64,000 nt of DNA, taken from Thunnus maccoyii (lineage: Eukaryota > Chordata > Actinopteri > Scombriformes > Scombridae). Positions within the stretch are counted from its first letter, which is position 1; each line of letters opens with the position of its first letter. Location: contig NC_056540.1 in NCBI RefSeq assembly GCF_910596095.1, positions 26,232,501 to 26,296,500 of the forward strand. The letters run 5' to 3'. The notes beneath the pieces are model-generated. The model ran no database searches. It was given only the letters and a program-made list of their open reading frames with translations, and had not been told where the DNA came from. The translations under genes and the position numbers were made by a program. Shown one piece after another: positions 12,257-28,800 of this stretch.

Positions 12257-15200
12257 ATGAGGGGCGGTCAGCTGTTCACGGTGTTTGTAGCGACAGTTTC
12301 CACACTCGTCTCTCCTCTGTGTTGTCAGAACAGGAGCTCAGATGACAGTCGGACTGATTTCAACTCGTTCAGAGCGCAGTTTCACCGCATGCATGAGGTC
12401 AACAGCGAGGAATTCAGCCGTCGTCATCTCTATTTTCAGGTAGGATGTAGTGGGGAGCAGACAGAGACACATGTAGAAAAAGTGTGTTGACATTCATCAC
12501 TCTTTTTTTTTTTTTTTTTACACACGCCTAAAAACAAACGACTGATTGCGTCACCGCAGACCCCGCCCACTTGTGTAGATGAAGGAAATGTATGACATTT
12601 GGTAGAAAAGGTGAAACATTTACACTTTATATATTCATGGTGGATTAATACGCAATTCAGAACAGTAAGTGACATGAAGTGGATGAAGTACTGAGACCAA
12701 GAGAGAGTAGTAATACCATAATGTAGCAGTATATCTGGCTGTGTAGAAGAGCTACTAATAAAATGACTCATGTTCTTCTTATATGTGAAAAATTGAATTA
12801 ATAAGCAATAAAACACACTCTTGCTCTATTCAGGACATTTAGAGGTTTTGCTGTTACAGCCTTACTATGTTTGGTATGACCAGTAGCTTATGGTGGCTAT
12901 CTAAGCTAATGTTAGGCAACTTTAATAAGTGTCTTTATTAAGAGTTATGACTTTATGACTCTTCTCTACTTCTGCTACTGTGACAGTACATTTTTAGCAC
13001 TGACCATTATCTCATAATTGTCACTTGTGGCCACTGTTCAGCAAAAGTACTAAAAGTGAACTCTTACAGAGTGCTTTATTAGTACATTTATTCTATTATT
13101 GGATTATTGAGGCATTAACATGTCAGTATCATGCTAATAATGTAGCTGGTTGAGGTGCAGCTAGTCTTAACTAAATCATTTATTTACTGATTGTATGTTT
13201 AGTTTGTAAAATTTGAATCTGCAAAGTAACTACAGATGTCAGATAATTGTTGTGGAGTAAAATGAAGGACATTTCCTTCTCAAGTGCAGTCAAATAGAAG
13301 TGTTAATTAGAGTACAAATGCAATGCTTGTGTGTAGTAAATGTGCTCAGTTCCTTTTCATCATGGCCTTAACTTGTGTGTTGTGTTTTAGACTCACTCAT
13401 GTTATTCAAAAAAAGAAAAATTAAATTATAATAATTGCCTTTAGAGGTCTCTGTGTGTTTTTTTATTCAAGGTTTTTGTTCTTAATATTCATCTTTTTAT
13501 TGTTATTATATTAATTTATGAAAGACTCTTTACTTAACCTAATATGCCATTTGTGTTTTTTAAGAATTCTACAGAGCGGCACGCATACCTGAACTCATTC
13601 TCCACAGCACCACAGTCTGCCAAGTACGGCACCAACCAGTTCTCTAACCTCTCACAGAAGGAATTCAGAGGTGGGCTCAAACACTGACACTTATTAGTGA
13701 CTTATGCAGAATTTAATTAGATGCATGTATGGTGTTTTTGTTTATTGAATCTGAAATTGAAGTTGTTTTATCAGGTGAACTGTATTCACCTATGTTATGT
13801 CTGTTCAGTGGATTGTTTTAAACTCAGCTGAGCATCTTACTTCCTGGATGACTGGTCTGAGTCTGTACAGTCATTGTTTACATGCATCTATGTATCCAGG
13901 TATGACTTTGAACTGTATCTGTTAACCACAGATCTCTACCTGCGAACAATCTCTGACAGAGCTCCTGTCTTCTCTGGACCGAAGACAGAGCAGCTACCAG
14001 CTAAGTTTGACTGGAGGGACAAAGGAGTGGTAGCACCAGTCCAGAACCAACAAGCAGTAAGGATTACACAGATAGATGGATATAGGAAACTTTACAGAGA
14101 TACAGACATAGTTGGGTTACATTCAAACAAAAAATATCTTTTTCTTTTCTTACAAATCAATACAACACAAAGATAAGGAGACCCATAATAGGTATGAGTC
14201 CTCAGATGACGATAAAGTCAAAATAATCTTTGCTGCAGTTAAAGCAGAGATGTCCAGATCAAGTTTTTCAGCCCCTACCCAGAGTTGTGCAAAAGATGTT
14301 CAGAATACACAGTAAAAATAAGTATGGTATATTATATACATAGCAGCAGAAGATATGCAGTGTTGACTAAATATACTGTACATCTGACACATTAAAATAA
14401 TCCTAATACTTCATCCAAGTATTAAAGGATCAGTCCCGATACTGATCTTTGGGATCTTTCCCTTATTAGCGTGCATTCATTGTCTTGTCAAGTCTTCTCC
14501 TTGCCTTTCAGTTCTGACTAGATATTAAGGTTATGATGGCCATTAATATTCCATGCCTCAGCTCTAGAGCTGAATGTACCATTTTTTTTTATACTAATGT
14601 TCAAGGAAAAGCAGGTGAAAATGACAAACTGAGCTGCCAAGTGTGACTTTGGCTCTAAGAGCAGAGTGGTCCTGGGGACACAGACATTGAGGGGGTTACT
14701 GAGATGGAGCCGCTGCTTGTCCTTGCTGATGGTTTCACTTTCTGCTCCTTTTGTCCTTTAAATCTTTTGTCAGTTAATTTGCTGTTGGGGATGATATTTT
14801 TATTGTAAAGCCGTCGTCCAAAGGGAGAGTCAGACGGTATACATGGGAAAAAGTCAGCAGAAAAAAAACATATCTCTCACTCTCTTGAATTCAGGCAAGG
14901 CTTAGCGCTCCAGGGAGAGTCTGTACATGACAACACTCACCTACTGTACCGCTGCTGTACTGCAGTGTTTCTGTCCAGTTGTCTTTTACTCTGGCTCTGT
15001 CTGTTGAACTGCCTGGAGTAAGTTTCCACAACAAATAAATAACTGGATGGATACTGCAGAAAATATAATGCAGTTCCAGGCACAAAGACACAAAATATCA
15101 AGCTACTCACAACTTCTAAATTCTTCTTGATCCGGTTTTCTCATTTCCCTTTCCACTTTTATGACTCAAGTGCATTTAATCTTTCTAAAGGAGAGAGGAG

Positions 15201-18200
15201 ATGGTTGTAATATTTTGTATGCTCAGCGCATATTTATCTTTAGTCCAAGCAATAATGACTGATTTTGGTTTAGGTATTGATTTTAAGCCATGGAACCATA
15301 TTGAGCAACAAAATATTGGATTTTTACACAGAGAGCTCAGGTTTTCATCATATTTATGGGAATTTATGCTAATCGAGTGAACTGAGCGTAGTCCGATGCT
15401 GTTTGGAGGATGAGATTGCCTTTGCAAATGTTACACAGGAAATAATGCTCTCCCTTACATACTGAAATATGTTTTTTTGCTCTCTCTCAAAAAATGATTT
15501 CAAGAAAGCAATATGAGCTGTATCAATATGAATTATGGGAACAACTTTTGGTATCAAAAATACAACTTTCTAGTCACCTTTAAAGCTTAAACATGAACTG
15601 AAGCAGAAATGTATCCATTCAGTTCACCTGAGGTGTTTTTGTCAGTAGATGGCAGCAGAAAGCAATTAGTCACAGTTCACTCTGGCCGGATCATCTTACC
15701 TCATCACCACATACAGCATCCACTCTCACTCTAGATGCCTCATCACAAATCAAGATTTTGATCCAGAATTAAATGCCATATGAGACCAACCCAGGTTTGA
15801 AGCAAATCATATCTGAGTAGTCAGTGCTTTTAAGACTGATCTGAATCCTGGTTTTATCTAAATTTTGTTGTCTAATGATACTGGCAGTGTTTGTGTTGTA
15901 CTGGAATGTTTTTTAAGATAAATTACAGTAGTAATTCGGCCAGCAGGGTGGCATGATGACGGAGACCATCATTAATTAGAAAGGAAGTCTTTGTCCTGCT
16001 GAAGTGTCCTTTCGCAAGACATTAACCTCTCTGTGGATGAGGATAAGAAAAATGACAGTTTCTCCTTCTGGGGGTAATAAGATGTGACACGGTTCTATTA
16101 GAGTTTGGATACAGATTTTTGTTGTGTTTTCATTAATCACTATAATTTCATCTTTGCAGTGCGGGAGTTGTTGGGCGTTCAGTGTGGTCGGTGCCATGCA
16201 GGCCGTCCACACCATAGGAGGCTCACGGCTGGAGCAGCTCAGTGTACAGCAAGTTCTGGACTGCTCCTTCCAAAATGAAGGCTGCAATGGAGGGTCCCCG
16301 CTCCGGGCTCTGAATTGGTTAAAGCAGGTATGTTGATATTTTAATATAATTGTGGGCCGTTAACATATTTCAGGTCTTTAACAGATGCTGCCAAAATGGT
16401 TTACAGTAAGTACAAAGATAGAATAAAACTTAACTCCTAAAAGACGATGACCTCTGTGTCCCTAAAGGGACAGATGAAAGATGACAGTTGTGAAGATATG
16501 TCCATGCTGTTAAAGTTTAGGTTTTTTTAAAAAATAGGTGATATTGTCATGTTTAATTAGAGATATATGTCGTGGGTGTTGCTGTTCTCAAACATAAATT
16601 AGGAAAGTGCCTGTGCTCGGATCTTTCATAAATAAGGAGCTTGGATATTTTGTATTAAGATAATACCACATTACACTCTTTGAGATCAACTATTTTCTGT
16701 CCAGACCAGAGTGAAATTGGTGCCTCAGTCAGAGTATCCCTACAAGGCCAAGACAGGAATCTGCCATTTTTTCTCCCTGTCACATGGCGTTGTTGCTGTC
16801 AAGAACTTTTCTGCACATGACTTCAGGTAAAAGACACATTTTTGCAAGTTATCTATAAGCAATAAAGGCTAAAAATTAACACTGTATTTGGGTAAAATCA
16901 CATGGAATTTGAATGGGTTTTCATAAAGTACCAAGGACAGAGGAGAGGGGAGAGGGAGGAGGGGGATTGGTCCTACGCAATGACAGACCACAGTGTTTAC
17001 TGTGTCAACAGAGACATGGGTTGCTCAGTAGCTCAGAGGTTCTTGACTCAGGGCCAGTCATTTTGGCCCAAAGGTTACCTTGAGATAAAATTAATCAGAT
17101 CTTTATGTAATATTGAACAGAACTGTAGCTCACATTCATGCATATGTAATGTCTGGTATTTTTTAATTAGCACAGTATTGTGTGCTATCATAAGTAGTCT
17201 CAGAGTTTCTAATATTTTAACCTCATGTAACTTTTTCTTGTCCCTGCTTTTTGTATAGTTCCTTTCTTTACACACAACATGTATAGGAGGGAGTTTTTTA
17301 TGAATAAAATGTGTCAATATAATACCACCTTTAAATGATTGTTTAACATAACTAAAAAGTAAAGCAAAATAAAGATGCAACAGTTTTCAAAATTAGCAAA
17401 TGTCAGTGTTTGACTACTACTAAAAGACATTGTTATCTCAATAATCCTTTGACTCAGTCTGATAATGTGACTTTAGAAAGATAAGCGTGCTGGGTCATTG
17501 AGGGTGGGGACCTAGGTGTCATGGGGTCTTCAAGGGGCTCATAAGCAAGATCTTAACTGTTGCAAAGCAAAAGAAAAACATAAAGTTTCAAGGAGACAAG
17601 AACCTCAACTCACCATGAATGGGATGCAGAATAGCTTTTTTCAATATAGATTTGGCACATTTGACTTAGAGTAGCCCAGATGTCTTGAGCAAGGAGAGGA
17701 GGATATCACAGCCATCCTTAGTGGGAAGCATCTGGTGAACAGACAGGATGGAGTCCCAGAGGGTGTCTGCATATGTAGTGTTTGTACAACAGAGATAATT
17801 AGGAAAAGGACAATTTTATGAATGAAAAATGTTCTATAGTTAGTAAGAGACTGATACACCGATTGGATGAATGAGATGAGGAGGGGGGCGGGGGGTGGAG
17901 AGATGCTGGATGCAGGTGACACAAAAATAGGCCAAATGTTGTGTTATTTTCCCCAGTGGTCAAGAGGAGGCAATGATGGGTCAGCTGGTGGAGCATGGTC
18001 CTTTGACTGCTGTTGTGGATGCTGTCAGCTGGCAGGATTACCTGGGAGGAATCATCCAACACCACTGCTCCAGCCAATGGTCTAACCATGCTGTCCTAGT
18101 TGTTGGATATGACACTACTGGTACATGCTGTTTCTGCACTGGCATGAAGAATTAATTGTAACTTAAGAAAAAAGAGATTTATATTTTACTTGAGCTAACA

Positions 18201-20182
18201 CTTGCCTTTTTAGGTCAAAGAAGATTTCACAACCCTAGGGCCTATGAAAGTAATTTAAAGCTGCACTAAGTCTAGTCTTAATCAGCCCTGAAATCAGGAA
18301 TTGCTGCTGCAACAATACAAAGTGTGTCATCCCTATAATTAGGTGCTAAAACAAAAGGTAGATTGAGAGAAAGAAAATTTAACAAGCCAGCTCATTATTC
18401 CTAAAATTATATATTTCTCATGTGAATTTAAATGTCTGTTAGTGGGGTGAGAGTTTCATGTTTCTAATGAAAATGAAGGTGTCTTAATTTTTTAATTTTC
18501 TCAATATTATAACAATATGTGCCTTGCTTAGTCTTTTTAGAAGATGCATTAAGAAGCACTAATTTCTAAGAAATCCTTGAAAGAGGTTGACAGCAGAAAC
18601 TTTTTTACTGTGAAAACATTTTGGGAGTGTTTGTAGATCTTACATTTGTGCCCATATCATATTCTGGTGTCTGATATGGTCACTGCAGCCCGTTTCAGAC
18701 ATGTACCTCTCTATATTAATCTGATGGCAGTTTAACATGTCTGAATAACCACCCTGGTTAATTTTATGTAAAAGTCACAACGGCAATCTTATTAGGTCGG
18801 GCCTTCTAACATCACTTTAATAAATTTAATATCATCTATTATGCACAAAATCAGTCACACTGTACAAAAATCGATCTTACATGTCGGACTTTATTAAACA
18901 GGCGGCAGAATTTTCTCTCTAATAACATTAATTGGTGAAATTAGATGGGAAAATGTTTCAGTGGACTAATTGAAAGAAGGGGGGGGGGGGGGGGGGGCGA
19001 GGCGAGCTTCCCCCATGCTCATGATGGTCATTAACTAAGGATTCAACAGCAAAACAAATTTTAAAATCCAACAGCGATGCAGCCTGTAAACAAACAAACA
19101 AGAAAAAGTTGCCTTCATCACTATCATAACATTTTTAACTCATGCTCTCTCTCTCTCTCTCTCTCTCTCTGCTTCCTCTCACGCACCAGGTGCTAAATAT
19201 TGCACAAGCATAGTGTCTTTCCATAAATGTCCTGTCATGCCTGAATAAAACTGTGAGGAACATTAATGTAAAATTCACTGATGACATAAAGCTTGATGAA
19301 GCCGGCGATGTTACATATTTCAAGTCTAAAAAGGGGTTACGTCCCCCCCTTTCTGAGCTGATGAAGCAAAATATATGAGTGAAACACAATCAGTCCCAGC
19401 AGTATTTCCCGTATTTTTCTTTTGCCTTGTTGGCACTGTTGGTTCTGTCATCCTGTTGTCGTCCTCTTTGGTACACTGTGATCAGAGAGTACCCAGGTTG
19501 GTAAACACCAGTCTTTTATTTGCACTTCTTGACGTCATGTTACGTGATTTCTAAGTATAGAGGTTCAGAAAGTTACTGCTTTGTGACACAAAATCGGTGT
19601 GCAGAGTTCAAAATGTATAAAGTTTGTGAAAAGTAGACTCTGAAGATACAAGTAAACAGTATTTGAACGGCAGTTATATTATCAGAATGTAATCTCGGTA
19701 GCCTCTGTGATTATTTCTTGATATATTTCACATACAGCAGGATTTTATATTTCCTAACGTTAATTATTTGACACACTCGTGTTTTGATGGGTATTACATA
19801 AGAAATCAAGCGATTATGTAACAGTTTAAAGTGGTTGCAGCTGCAGAACACACACAAACATACACTTAGTGCTACTTTACCCTGTAAATAATTCAATCTG
19901 GAAATATATGTTGTCTGTTTCAGGGGATATTCCATACTGGATTGTACAGAACTCCTGGGGAACTACATGGGGGAATGAGGGTTATGTTTATGTGAAAATT
20001 GGTGGCGATGTTTGTGGTAAGTATAATCTTCTACATCTTGTCATGTTATGTTTCATATCTCCTCTTAGTGTGGAGTGTGTATATTGCTGTGCCCACTGTC
20101 CCCTCAAGGATTAATACATCATCTTCTCTTTTCTTGTCTTTTTTTAGGTATTGCAGATAACGTGGCAGCTGTGTTTCTTTGA
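12257..20182 (+). CDS. ctso: Cathepsin O, papain-family cysteine protease (eight coding exons)
   Basis: Coding exons: 12257-12439, 13565-13670, 13932-14056, 16160-16327, 16705-16826, 17957-18120, 19924-20016, 20148-20182. They total 996 nt, 331 aa plus TGA; human cathepsin O is about 321 aa. A signal peptide (RGGQLFTVFVATVSTLVSPL) is followed by a propeptide with NSTERHAYLNSF and YGTNQFSNLSQKEF. The mature enzyme starts near LPAKFDWRDKGVVAPVQNQQ. The papain-type catalytic set is complete: oxyanion Gln136, Cys142 in CGSCWAF, His279 in SNHAVLVVGY and Asn299 in QNSWGTTWG. The subfamily signature DAVSWQDYLGGIIQHHCSS and the ending VCGIADNVAAVFL identify cathepsin O. It should be a secreted or lysosomal endopeptidase made as a zymogen. 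An in-frame ATG at 12122 would add 45 residues before the signal peptide. The 12257 start is preferred because it puts the hydrophobic segment at the N-terminus. Convergent with tdo2. Confidence 0.95.
14057..16159 (+). other. ctso intron 3, with a SINE-like remnant
   Basis: A 2.1-kb intron that falls just before the Cys-Gly-Ser-Cys active-site segment. Near 15940-16080 there is a worn stretch containing CTGAAGTGTCCTTTCGCAAG, close to the CTGAAGTGTCCTTGAGCAAG word common in fish tRNA-derived SINEs. Nothing else was recognised. Confidence 0.45.
18979..18997. repeat. Poly-G tract
   Basis: Nineteen consecutive G on the plus strand. Such runs are prone to sequencing error, so the length is uncertain. 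Confidence 0.85.
19145..19170. repeat. (CT)n microsatellite
   Basis: About 13 CT units in ctso intron 6. Confidence 0.9.
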
Positions 20183-20213
20183 CAATGTTGTGTTTATTTT
20201 TGTCATTGTAACT

Positions 20214-20240
20214 ATGTGTGTGTGTGTGTGTGTGTGTGTG
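20214..20240. repeat. (TG)n microsatellite in the ctso 3' UTR
   Basis: About 13 TG units starting 32 bp after the ctso stop codon and before the likely poly(A) signal, so it is probably transcribed. Confidence 0.85.
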
Positions 20241-20347
20241 AGTGACTTTGCATGTATTCACACTTTAAATCAGTCATCAGTTTACTTTCAAGGGTCATGT
20301 TAAATAATGTTTTTATTGAAATGTCACATGTTACATCAATAAGACAA

Positions 20348-20353
20348 AATAAA
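20348..20353 (+). terminator. Probable ctso poly(A) signal
   Basis: AATAAA on the plus strand, 166 bp after the ctso stop codon. A canonical hexamer at a sensible distance; no transcript evidence is available. Confidence 0.5.
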
Positions 20354-21685
20354 TCACTTTCTATGCTGATAAATGTCGGATTGTAACTGAGCAATCAATA
20401 CACACAACACTGTAAAACTATAATAACAAGAATAGATGCACTGTACAAAAATGTATCTTATTAAATACATAAAGTAGATACATGTTATAGTTGATATGGC
20501 TCATAAATTTATCTATACAGAGATGATATCGATCACTGCATAAATACATAACAAAATGAATTTAACACCATATAGAATACTATACAAAACATATCTAACA
20601 TCTACATTATTAACATTATGTACACATTTTATGGTTCCTATTTTCTGCAAATTGTTCTTTTTTCGGATATTGAGATTGTTTATACTGAGGTTTATTATCA
20701 TTTTAATCTATTTTTATCTACTTCTTCTTGCACTTGAGCCACATCACAATAGTCTGAAATGGCTCCTCTGCATGCTGACATGAAAGATGATGTATTTGCA
20801 AAGCCCCATCATCACCAGCAGTTTGATCGCTGCTCTCACTGATCCATTTGCTTTCAGGTCAGCCAGTGAATTTACATAATTTTATTGAGAAAACATCTAA
20901 GCAAATCTTATCAAGGGGCCATCTGCTGTGTGACTGGTCATGATCAGAGATTAGAGTAAAATAGTCTAATTTGGCCATTTCATTTATGCAGGGTCAGACT
21001 GCATCACAGGTTTGAATTTGATGTGTGAAGCTCGGTGCTGCAGCCTGATGTAACTAATGAACTAAAAATGTACTGTTCTGTTCAGTAATAATTGTGAGAT
21101 ATTTGGCCTGATTTTAGTGTCACAGTGAAATGAAAAACAGAATTTTCATCTGCCGGCAAAACATTTAAATGTCCAAGTTGTGTCGTGTATTTAGTTAATA
21201 TTGAAGTGTCAGAATGTAGTAAAAAAAAAAAAAAACACATTATAAAAATCCCAACCAACAATACCATCAGGGTATTACATATCTCTCCATAATGGATATT
21301 TTGGTGGTTTACACTTTCAACTACAATACCCCTTTTCAACTGGGAAAAAAAATTAGGATGCAAGATGATCTAAAAATGACATCTTTTTTGAGTTCATAAT
21401 CCAATATTATATTATATTTTGTGGTAAAATTGGATCCTTATAAGATTGCCCTTATTAATACAAAATACGTCAATGTGAGAGCTTTGTCAGGTGTATCAAC
21501 CTGATGTCAGTCTGAGGTCTAAGACCTTGTGTTTTGTCAATGAAAATGTATCTTTCTTTGAAAGTTCTGAAGGTTACCTATGCACCTGTCACCAACTCTT
21601 CTTAAGTGTGCAAAGCATCTACCGCTTTGAGGTCACCCACAGGCATACAAAGGAAGTCAGAACAGACGACTGAGATCAATGCCTC
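20354..21685. other. Convergent 3' region between ctso and tdo2
   Basis: AT-rich, with no coding exon recognised. It contains a 15-nt poly-A run near 21220. The tdo2 3' UTR must lie in the right-hand part. Confidence 0.5.
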
Positions 21686-25876
<4,191 letters not shown>

Positions 25877-28800
25877 GACTTGAAATCAGTTGCAGCAAAG
25901 ATGTATTCTTCTTCCTTCTTACTATTTACTAAAATTGCCTTCAACACAATCCAGATTTTTAAAGATTCACCTCATCCAATCATTCATGAGGATACAGTCA
26001 CCATCCGGCCCGCCTCTATTCGCCCCATGGAGCTGTTTACCTTGAACTGGGACCACCTTCTGTACTTTGTTTGACCTGCTAAAAGAACGGTCACAGGTTC
26101 CCATCCAAATAATAAAACTGAAAGAAACAACAAATACGGCACACATATTACTTCCCTGTACATAATCAAATGATTGTAAAAGGGATATTTAATATCCTCG
26201 GTGTGATATTTTAAATTCATAATTGTTGCTCATGATCCTAATACTGATCTGAACAAGGGTACACACAGGGTATCTTCAGTGTTTACTCTCAGGGCTTTGC
26301 TGTTTATATCTGTGTGTATTGTCTATGACAAATAGTGAACTTTGTTATATAAGTGTCTGACTGAGAGGAGTCGAGTTCTCACGTATACAGTATATCAGCA
26401 TGATTTGATACTGCTGCTGGCAAACTTGATATATACTTTTTTCTTTCTTCTTTATCTTTTATATTTTACCATGAAAGTTTCCTAAACAATAAATATAAAT
26501 GCTTTTTTTAAATTCCTATTTATACTTAAAAAAATACATCCCCTTATTATATTATAAGGTGCTCAAAGAATAACTGTCAGTTAAATGGACTATATTACAT
26601 TAACTGTGTTGATATTATTGTAATTTTTTATTAAGAAATGACAATCTTTACCCGTCACAAGAGCATAAACAAAGAGTCATAAATGCAAGTTGGAGTCCAT
26701 CTGTGTTAAGCTCTTCCAAACCGTATCACAGTGCCCTCCGGGTCATTGGACTCATTTGTAAATATTTGCAATTTAGTTAATGTTATATTCACCGCAGTGA
26801 ACAACATTTGAGATGTGTGGTTTCAAGGTTTTTGTGGGAGTGTGGATTGTACATAATGTGTTCCTAGAGAAAGTACACGGAGCTTATGTTTGTGTTTCTT
26901 CCTGTGAATTGGACAAATCAGAAATACGTACCTCTACAGCCGGAGAGGATGACCATCCAATGCTTGTTGGGAGCTGAAAGTGTCGTCCCCATTTAGGTGT
27001 GTATTATCAGTTCTCATACACAGTTCATGGGAAATATTTGTTTTGTTTTCATTTACATTAGGCCATATTGGTTGGCAGTATTGACAGACTCGTCCCTCCC
27101 TACCACCCCAAACCACACCACAACACACCGTCAATCACAACAAGTTGTTCTTTTTGAACAACAGTTAACTCAGTTAGAATCAGAATCGACAGTCCACTCT
27201 CTCTAAATCTCTCCAAGATCATTAACTCCCTTGTTTTCCACCCGCACTCTTTGTAGACTTCTCAAGTAGAGTTCTAACGGCCTGTACAACTGTCCTCAGA
27301 AGATCAGAGGGATGATAACAAGCAGCTATTTCTGAATTGGGCACAAGCCTAGCAATACGAGCCTGCAGACTGAACAAGAAGAGCAGAAGCAGCCCCAAAA
27401 TGCTTTGTTCTTGTTCCCGTTTAGCCGGGATGAATGGCATGCTAGTGAGAGGGGGACATGGTGGATGAGATGCTTGAGATGAGATGAGCCTGTCAGTGTA
27501 ACGCAGTGAATCCTTAACAGAGCTGTCCTTCTCACTGATAAGACACATGTGTCATTACACATTATCTCCAAGGTCTGAGTGAGTCACTGATTAAAAGAAA
27601 GCAGGGATAGGGTGTGTTTTTCAACGTGCCTTACTGCCATGTAAAATGGCAATGAAACTGTTTTCCTCTTTCCAAATCTTTGTCCTTGAACGAGAGAGCA
27701 CATGTAGTTTCCCGCAGTAGGTGTTTGTTAAGTGTCAGCCATCCCAGTTTAGTTTAGACTTCCTATACTCTCAAACCATCATTTTAAGAGCGTCCCCTAA
27801 AGATATACAATTTATTTATCACAAAAGTGATGCAAGATCTGACAAAAACAAACTAAATATAGTAATAGTAATAGGAAGTATTGCCTGTTACACTTTCCTG
27901 TACCACTTTTGTGTTTCAGCCAGTCTATTATCAATAATTATGACAAAGGAAATTATCCCATAATGTAACAGTTCCCTTATTTGGCAAAAACCTAAAAACC
28001 TATCTTAGTGTGAGCATTAAATCAGTCAATATTTAGATAAAATGTTTCAAGATTCTGATTTAATGATCAGATATAATCAATAGAAATGACATCTACTCAA
28101 ATAATAAAATGTTTATTTTTGCACTACAACAGTGTACACTTTATTGACCTTGCCTTCCAAATAATTTTGCACATAACTTTTAGCTATTTATTATATGCAT
28201 TTTATTATTTTTAGCACTGTCTTGGAAATATCTCAACAGATTAATGAATGTTAATGTTTAGCCTGAAGTCACTATATTGCAGGCTAACTGTTAATACCTA
28301 TATTACAAAAATATTGTATACACATTGTAATGACTTATGCATTTAGGCACCCAAGGCTGTGGTAAATAACTACTTACACACTATCATTTAGGAGTATTAC
28401 AGGGATCATTGTTTACTGCTACACAAGGCTGAAATAACATCAATGAGAGTGACAACATCTATATAATGATCATGAGATAGATTAGGTTAGGTATATTATT
28501 ATTTTGTAACTGTATGATCACAACATTTGACCACCAACAAAGCTTGTTATATTGAGATTATACAATAATTAATCTGTGATCAGAAGAAAACAAAACCTGT
28601 TAGCCCCTCTGGATTTCCATATTTCAGACATGGTCATTGTGTTTGAAGAAAATTTCAGCAGTTTGTGAATTTCTTCACCTGCATGCACAGCAATCTGCAG
28701 ATAGATTTTCTTTTCTTTATTATATCATAATATGCAACACTTTCAGTTCCAAAACTGAACAGAATTAAGAACAGATTACTGTAGTTTGTGGGTTTGGAAA

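Larger units (their letters stand above)
18121..19923 (+). other. ctso intron 6 with simple repeats
   Basis: A 1.8-kb intron. It holds a 19-nt poly-G run at about 18979-18997 and a (CT)n tract at about 19145-19170. No coding sequence was recognised. Confidence 0.5.

Noticed and set aside
12436..12816. A 126-codon minus-strand open frame behind ctso exon 1
   Set aside because: Runs through intron and poly-T sequence, with no family resemblance.
17015..17090. tRNA-like stretch (GTAGCTCAGAGGTTCTTGAC) in ctso intron 5
   Set aside because: Resembles an A-box, but no convincing B-box or cloverleaf follows. Perhaps a worn SINE head.
26934..27134. Exon-like minus-strand frame ending at AGAG|GTACGT upstream of tdo2
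   Set aside because: Its phase gives a stop when joined to tdo2 exon 2, and the true start exon (MSGCPYFEKRH) was found at 25842-25876. It could still be 5' UTR.
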